Source: Hypholoma sublateritium FD-334 SS-4 (Eukaryota; Basidiomycota; Agaricomycetes; Agaricales; Strophariaceae). From it: a stretch of 13,345 nucleotides of DNA. The translations under genes and the position numbers were made by a program. The stretch covers positions 1,599-14,943 of the forward strand of contig KN817788.1 of NCBI GenBank assembly GCA_000827495.1. The letters are read 5' to 3'. Of this stretch, positions 8,553-13,345 are shown piece after piece. Under the pieces are notes generated by a model. It was not told the origin of the DNA. It saw only the letters and a program-made list of their open reading frames with translations, and did not search any database. The number at the start of each line of letters is the position of its first letter. Position 1 is the first letter of the stretch.

Positions 8553-9180
8553 TGATCTGGTTCCCGCCCGTCCGCGTCGTCGACGCGGACGCATGGACAC
8601 CCTTGCTCGACAGCTCCACATTCTCGCCGTGCCGTTATCATCACTCCCATGAGCAGCCGTCTCGAGCGCGACAACTGCCGTCGTCAGCGGCGGCCTCAAG
8701 ACACAAACAGGGCGCGTACCGATGCTCTCAGACCGGCCGGACGAGGGCGCGCCCCTGCGTCCTCGCGATGTCAGTGTGCACCAGACGGACGATGATCATC
8801 TGGCAAAACCTCATTTGCATATAAGCCAATATTACTAGAAATATGTGTGCAGGAGTGAATATATGCAGGTGATCAGCACTGAATCAGCTAAATTTGCTCC
8901 ATCAGCATATAAGTTTGGTGTCCCACTTATCGGCCACTTATATTTGCTGCCCCTTCGTAAATTCATCACTGATTTTCACTGATACTGCAGGTATTTCTCA
9001 GTTATCAGCCTTTATTTTTGGTCACACGGTGGAAAATTGCTTGCACATTTACACTTATATCCAACAATTTATTCAGATCAAGCAGTATATATTCGACCCA
9101 CGACCAAAAAACATGTAATACAAAACCATCATACTACATTAAAAACAGACGAGGAGGAACAAAAAGTGTGACGTTGATCA
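8553..9180. other. Intergenic: GC-rich island then AT-rich tract
   Basis: 8560-8800 is GC-rich and open in several frames, in contrast to the AT-rich repeat before it and the AT-rich tract after it; it may be an old coding fragment. 8820-9120 is AT-rich and repeats short words such as CACTTAT (near 8926, 8936 and 9052). No complete gene or RNA gene was recognised. The 3' UTR of the DUF6532 gene should lie at the right end. Confidence 0.45.
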
Positions 9181-10938
9181 CTAATCATCGTACCCTGTGA
9201 CATCGAGCACAGCCAGGGCATTTCCTGGAGTCTTGTTCACGTTTCGTGAGGCAGTCGTACCGCTGAGAATCATATTCAGTATCTATAATCTTAATTGGAA
9301 TGTTAAATGAAAACACGTACACCACCTTCACGTAGATCTCGGACATGAGCGAGTGAAAAAAGTTGGCGTGATCAGTACGAATCTTGATAAGGTTCACAAT
9401 ATGGCGCTCGTAGACCGTTTTGTATGTTTCGCCGTCGAATTTCTCGTTTTTGCGTTTGATGTAATTCCCGTCACGCCAGCAGTCCAAAGCAGCGTGTATC
9501 TGAAAGAAAACTGATTAGATAGTTTGTTCTATGCACAAATAAATACGTACCCCAGTAGCTGCGAGGGCAACTAATTGAACAGTGAGCTCGGGCTCCAGGC
9601 GTGTCGGATGAGATGAGGTGTATTCTTTCATGTGGCGATGACCCAGTGCATTCTGGGACGAGAAGAATGTCGCCCGCAATATCTGGATAATCGCCGTATT
9701 GAGGTATGCTTGATGTCCTTTGACAATCCAAACAGGCTATGTGCAATTGTCAGTATGTAGATATATGCATTCACGTCAGAGACGTACCTCTCCGGCCTCA
9801 TCCTTCTCCCAATGCCCCGGGTACACATACGTTTCCGAATCGAGCAAGTATTTGACACGGCGAATGCAGCCATCTTCGACCCCAAGCTGAAACACCGCGA
9901 TGTGATCAAGGGCAGCTAACCGGACGGGTCCGCGTGCATGTGGAAGGCGGTCGACGACCTAGAAAAAGGCCGTTATAGCATACATTCTATCAGACGAGAA
10001 CGACGTACCCATTTTCCTATGATTCTCACAAAATCTTCGTCTACCTTAATCCTGGCGCGCACTTCAGCGTATCGTGCATCCGAAGTCTGTAAACCTTTAG
10101 CAGCACGCATCAGCAAGCGCCGGCGATACTCCGCAGCATTATGTATTTCAGGCCAGGCGTCTTCGACCACAATACCACGCTCAGCAGTCTTGATAGCGTC
10201 ACGGCAAATTGAGCGAATGAACAGATTTTGGCCAAGCAAACCACTGCCTTGGAGCTGGGCCGCTGCGGGCCACTTTTCAGCATCATCATCGACATCACCT
10301 GCATCCTTTTCGGCCTCGGTCTCGGAAGAAATGTCTTGGCGCAACGCGGGCGCACGTTTCTGCGTGGGCTTGTGTTTCTCAGTAGCTGGGTTGTTCCGTT
10401 TGATATGCGGTTTCTAGGATAAAACAAAGAGATTGAGTAGTATTCATGCTAGCTACAAAATACTCACCTCCTCACGGAATTTCACTTGGCTTTTAGATGC
10501 TTTCTACAAGGTAACATCAACAGGATTGGCTGAGCGATGTGGAAAGAGAGGCTTACTTGGCTCGTGGGGTGGACGTTCTGGCCATGCGTGATGGTGAGGA
10601 TAAAATGTACGACCAAAGCATGTATAACACTCACAGTGCCCGAGGGTTTCAGAGTTCGTGAAACGTTTTTTGTGGCCGGTATTGACGCCGGCAAGTCGTC
10701 CTCGGACTCTGCATCTCCAACAGCATCGCCAACAGATGATGAAGAGCGTGGAACACTCTCAACATGCTCCACGTCATCGTCGTCAATGTCAAAGAGCTGG
10801 GCGGCAGCAGGATGAACGCGGCTGGTGGTCGAGCGTCGAGACATAATAGCCTGCTGGAGTTGAAGAGTATAGTTAGTCATTCCAATAAATACTTCAATGA
10901 TTAACACTTACTTCATTTTCGAGACGCTCTTGCAGCAT
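9181..10938 (-). CDS. DUF6532 domain-containing protein, nine exons
   Basis: Exons in transcript order: 10912-10938, 10635-10853, 10557-10577, 10468-10503, 10009-10413, 9788-9958, 9551-9736, 9321-9499, 9181-9262. All phases close, giving 441 aa. The N-terminal ~150 residues are disordered, with an acidic run (DIDDDD) and lysine-rich stretches, suggesting a nuclear or chromatin location (inference). Residues ~160-425 match my recollection of DUF6532, a helical domain of unknown function abundant in agaricomycetes: LQTSDARYAEVRARI, then DRLPHARGPVRL, YVYPGHWEKDE, RATFFSSQNALGHRH, and YKTVYERHIVNL. The start at 10938 is the first ATG after an in-frame TGA. It is spliced by a 58-nt intron (GTAAGT, branch TGACTAAC, CCAG) into QAIMSRRS, so the ATG at 10844 is an alternative start. 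For the last intron I chose donor GTACGT at 9320 rather than GTGTAC at 9322, because it gives the sensible ending NALAVLDVTGYDD. Confidence 0.88.
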
Positions 10939-10998
10939 GAATTGGGCTCAAATTGGGCTAAAGATAGCGAATTGGGCTCAAATTGGGCTAAAGATAGA
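10939..10998. repeat. 30-bp perfect-like tandem duplication upstream of the DUF6532 start
   Basis: Two 30-bp units (10939-10968 and 10969-10998) differ only at their last base. Each contains two internal ATTGGGCT words. The array abuts the proposed ATG at 10938, so it lies in the 5' UTR or core promoter of that gene. The near-identity points to a recent duplication. Confidence 0.9.
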
Positions 10999-11129
10999 TG
11001 CGTGATGGCTGTCCACGACGTTCGCACGCCGTCTTGTTCGTCGCCCACGATGACCCCGCCACACATCATCAATTCTCTCTGGTGCGATACGCGCCGCCGG
11101 TGCTGCTCTTGACGATGACCTTGGACTAG
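10986..11129 (+). repeat. Diverged direct repeat, copy A
   Basis: It begins GGCTAAAGATAGA and ends GATGACCTTGGACTAG. It aligns along its length with copy B at 11597-11757, with small indels. Shared blocks include GCCGTCTTGTTCG and CAATTCTCTCT. The element family was not recognised. Its first bases overlap the second 30-bp tandem unit, so the tandem array may be built from this repeat's edge. Confidence 0.8.
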
Positions 11130-11596
11130 CTCGCATGGTCCTCTGAAGCCCCCGCACGGACATACGGCCCTTTCGTCATCTAATGGCGCTTCCCTGAACA
11201 CTGCTCGCTGCTCTACCCCCCCTGCATCGCGACGCCAGACGCCCAGGCCTCTCTCGCTTACTTCACTCTCGGTACGCACTCTTCTACTCGGGGTTTCCCT
11301 TTCTGATCATTACAAGCAGAAAATCAGCCGTGTACGCCATCCTGCTCCCATCTCCCGCGTCCAACGCACTCGACCCTTTCGTCTGCGACCGCCAGTGATT
11401 TGGGTGCGCCCGTCTCCCCCGTCCACTTCCCGCGCTGACATGACCCCTCGCAGGATACAAAACACTGCCGGCCCACTCTTCTTCGCTAGCTTCAACGCCC
11501 ACCACCCGCTCTAAGATACACCGCGTCGGCCGCCGCCCGCAGACGACACCGACCCCACACCCCATCTCTCTCTCGTGTGACACGCACCGCTGACGC
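11130..11596. other. Spacer between repeat copies, GC-rich, no firm gene
   Basis: The + strand has intron-like segments: donor GTACGC near 11273 with acceptor AAGCAG near 11321, and donor GTGATT near 11396 with acceptor CTCGCAG near 11454. Splicing them keeps a frame open to a TAA near 11513-11516 (...AGPLFFASFNAHHPL). No start exon or known family supports this, so it is recorded only as a possible relic. Confidence 0.3.
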
Positions 11597-11757
11597 GGCT
11601 AAAGATAGACATGGGTGATGGCTAGGGCTGTCCATGACCTTCGCATGCCGTCTTGTTCGGCGACCACGTTGACGCTGAGCCTCCTCACACATCGTCAATT
11701 CTCTCTCTGGTGCAGTACATGCCGCCGATGCCGCTCTTGGCGATGACCTTGGACTAG
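11597..11757 (+). repeat. Diverged direct repeat, copy B
   Basis: This is the second copy of the repeat at 10986-11129, 17 bp longer through small insertions. Both copies can encode the short ending [Y]xPPxxLLxMTLD-stop before TTGGACTAG, but upstream indels put the copies in different frames. A coding role for both is therefore unlikely. Confidence 0.8.
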
Positions 11758-12267
11758 GTGAGCTCCTCCGCCCTTTCCGTCGCTCGCGCTGACCCAATCC
11801 TCGTACGTTCCATGCGTATACCACGGGGCCAAGAGCACTGTACAGAAATCAGGTGCGCCACTTCTCCGCCTCAGTATTACTTATTCGCCGGTGATTACAT
11901 GTCAAGCAGGCTAGTGCTTTACTTGCTGCTCGGACCTGGGAACTGGACGACCAAACGATCTGACTGCCACACGTGCGATGACGGGCCACGGCGCGCAGGA
12001 AGGCTACCCAGAACTGAGGTGTGTTTGCTCTTTACCCATGTCACTGCATTACCATGCCGTTCTCACCTCTTGGGCTCATCCCATTGTTTCTGTAGTGCGC
12101 ATTCCTAGATACTGAAATCAATTATGGGCAATAGAGTGTATTGATGCGATGCCTGCTGGGAGGCGCGATCCCCTTCACGTGCACAGAGGCGGATCAAACT
12201 CAGTGGCCGCTTGTGGCCCTACACGGCTGCTTTGCTCGTTATCCAACCTCAGTGCTTTGCATCCATC
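11758..12267. other. Region upstream of the coiled-coil gene, no firm gene
   Basis: Several donor- and acceptor-like sites are visible (for example GTGAGC at 11758 and GTGCGC near 11853 with AAGCAG near 11909), but no chain gives a long open product. It probably contains the promoter and 5' UTR of the gene at 12268 plus repeat-derived DNA. Confidence 0.4.
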
Positions 12268-12849
12268 ATGCCGAAGGACAAAACCACCCCAAATACACCT
12301 CGTAACACCTCCACGCCTGCATATGTACGTCCCAGCGGAAGAAGGAATGGATCTGGATCTTCCAACGCGGTCGGGCGCTGGCAGCCTTCTAGGTGTGTCT
12401 TTTTACGTATGTATCAGTAACTGTGACTAACTCCAACATGTAGCCCCCTTGCGCCGCGGCCTGAGACGCAGTGCGATGAGTCCCAGCCTGTTGATGACTC
12501 CCAGATAGGTGAAACACAGACTGCGCTTGATACCGCTGCCACGGGAACCACACACGTCAGCGACAGCGACTCCGATTCGATGGAAACGTACGGCAAGCTG
12601 AACTTCGATACTTCCGACATAATCTTGCAGGGTATCAAGACACACCTCATGAACCTTAGCTCCTCACGCAAGAAGGACTTCACGCAATCAGACAAAATCA
12701 CGCAGGAGCTCATTCGCTATCAAGAGCGCCGTGTCAAAGAAAAGGAGCTCGCTCGCAGCATTCAAGAAAAACTGGCCCGTGTCAGGGATGTTTTGGCTGA
12801 GACGACGAAGGATCTCGGCAGCCTCCTTGCGGCGATCGAGTATAATTAG
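12268..12849 (+). CDS. Hypothetical protein with acidic-serine tract and C-terminal coiled coil, two exons
   Basis: Exon 1 is 12268-12392 and exon 2 is 12444-12849, separated by a 51-nt intron with donor GTGTGT, a CTAAC branch-like motif and acceptor GTAG. Phase 2 joins AG|C to give serine, for 176 aa ending at TAG 12847-12849. Residues 1-42 are basic, Ser/Thr/Pro-rich and likely disordered. Residues 43-88 are acidic and end in an SDSDSDS tract, a typical casein-kinase-2-like target. Residues ~95-172 are charged and helical, with a likely coiled coil at ~120-172 (ITQELIRYQERRVKEKELA...). A nuclear or scaffold role is possible, but I recognise no family. The ATG sits in a fair CATCATGCC context. 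The two-exon structure accounts for the open frames on both sides of the intron. Confidence 0.75.
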
Positions 12850-13255
12850 TACAAATATTTTGTTTGTTTTAATCATCGTTCAACGAATTACTTTTGAATT
12901 ACTTGTTTGAATCTGAATACCTCTGCTTGATATGCTTGTGAGGATGACAGCGAAAACTTGTCTGTCGGTTGTTTGTGCACAGCCACCACCTGCCAAAATA
13001 AGCACTCACACCAATGAAATCAGTACGGTTGTTCAGCGCACCTAGGTATTATTAATAATAAGTACCAGTCAGCAAGTAAGAGAAATTCAGGACACTTATT
13101 ACTTGCTTATGAGATACTGGACATCCTGATTGTTACTTATATGAACAGATTATGCTTACAAAAGCACAGGATCAGCAAAATCAGTTTGGGCGGTGATAAT
13201 TGTTACATATTATAACATATATTTGCATATCCCAAAAACAGGGTTTTCCTGATGA
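12850..13255. other. AT-rich downstream region with overlapping inverted repeats
   Basis: It contains AGCAAGTAA (13071-13079) with its inverted partner TTACTTGCT (13099-13107), and TCAGGA (13087-13092) with TCCTGA (13124-13129). The two pairs interleave. CTTAT-type words recur, as in the AT-rich tract near 8.9-9.1 kb. It may be a decayed miniature element, but no terminal repeats or target-site duplications were identified. Confidence 0.4.
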
Positions 13256-13345
13256 TGGACGGCGCCGTAGTTGAACGAGGCGCCGCCACAAGCGACGTTC
13301 TATAGGGGACCGATGCCGCCGTGCACGACGAGCGAAGGGTGAGTC
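13256..13345 (-). pseudogene. Coding-like fragment at the window edge, possibly exon of a gene to the right
   Basis: On the minus strand one frame reads SLVVHGGIGPL, then a TAG, then NVACGGASFNYGAVHHQ. The TAG sits in CTATAG, so it is either an in-frame stop or the end of an intron whose next exon starts at AACGTC. GC content rises sharply against the AT-rich DNA to the left, which fits an exon. No family is recognised, and the window ends before the structure can be resolved. Confidence 0.3.

Noticed and set aside
9263..9322. Donor GTGTAC at 9322 for the last DUF6532 intron
   Set aside because: It gives a Cys/Arg-rich ending. The overlapping donor GTACGT at 9320 gives an acidic, well-textured C-terminus (ALAVLDVTGYDD).
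10899..11757. Short plus-strand open frames in repeat copies A and B as a duplicated gene
   Set aside because: Indels shift the frame between copies, and no start, splice chain or recognisable domain is conserved.
1..13345. tRNA genes, rRNA and CRISPR arrays
   Set aside because: Reading both strands I saw no B-box-like TTCRANTC with matching acceptor stems, no rRNA blocks and no regularly spaced direct repeats with unique spacers. A tRNAscan or Infernal run would be the decisive check.

Overview
The window reads as nuclear DNA of a filamentous basidiomycete, most likely an agaricomycete. The genes are cut by many introns of about 44-85 nt with GT...AG ends, some exons are only 21-36 nt, the genes are closely packed on both strands, and one gene carries the DUF6532 domain that is expanded in mushroom-forming fungi. 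No bacterial features (operons, Shine-Dalgarno sites, CRISPR) are present. Open frames look broken unless spliced, so most of this annotation is manual splice reconstruction in which exon lengths and phases were checked to close in frame.

Layout. 1-795: AT-rich intergenic DNA with small tandem repeats and a repeated GAGACC motif. 796-2148 (+): four-exon predicted membrane protein of unknown function, start uncertain. 2514-2971 (-): two-exon small secreted cysteine-containing protein. 3528-5650 (-): complete 11-exon cytochrome P450 (514 aa) with all diagnostic motifs. 5907-6034 (-): U6 spliceosomal snRNA gene with an intact catalytic core and an unusual 3' tail. 6222-6849 (-): three-exon small soluble protein, possibly NTF2-like. 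7611-8086 (-): poorly resolved gene or gene relic. 8167-8552: two and a third copies of a ~168-bp tandem repeat, with undetermined bases. 9181-10938 (-): nine-exon DUF6532 protein (441 aa). 10939-12267: repeat-rich DNA with a 30-bp tandem duplication against the DUF6532 start and two diverged copies of a ~150-bp repeat. 12268-12849 (+): two-exon acidic/coiled-coil protein. 12850-13345: AT-rich DNA with inverted repeats, and a coding-like fragment at the right edge.

The protein genes do not form an obvious pathway. The secreted protein, P450 and possible NTF2-like gene lie on the same strand within 4.4 kb, and a P450 next to an NTF2-fold protein can occur in secondary-metabolite loci, but no backbone synthase, transporter or regulator is visible and a U6 gene sits between them, so I do not claim a cluster. 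The best-supported items are the P450, the U6 gene, the DUF6532 gene and the secreted protein. The least expected structural features are the U6 tail, the very small exons and the repeat structure between 10.9 and 11.8 kb.
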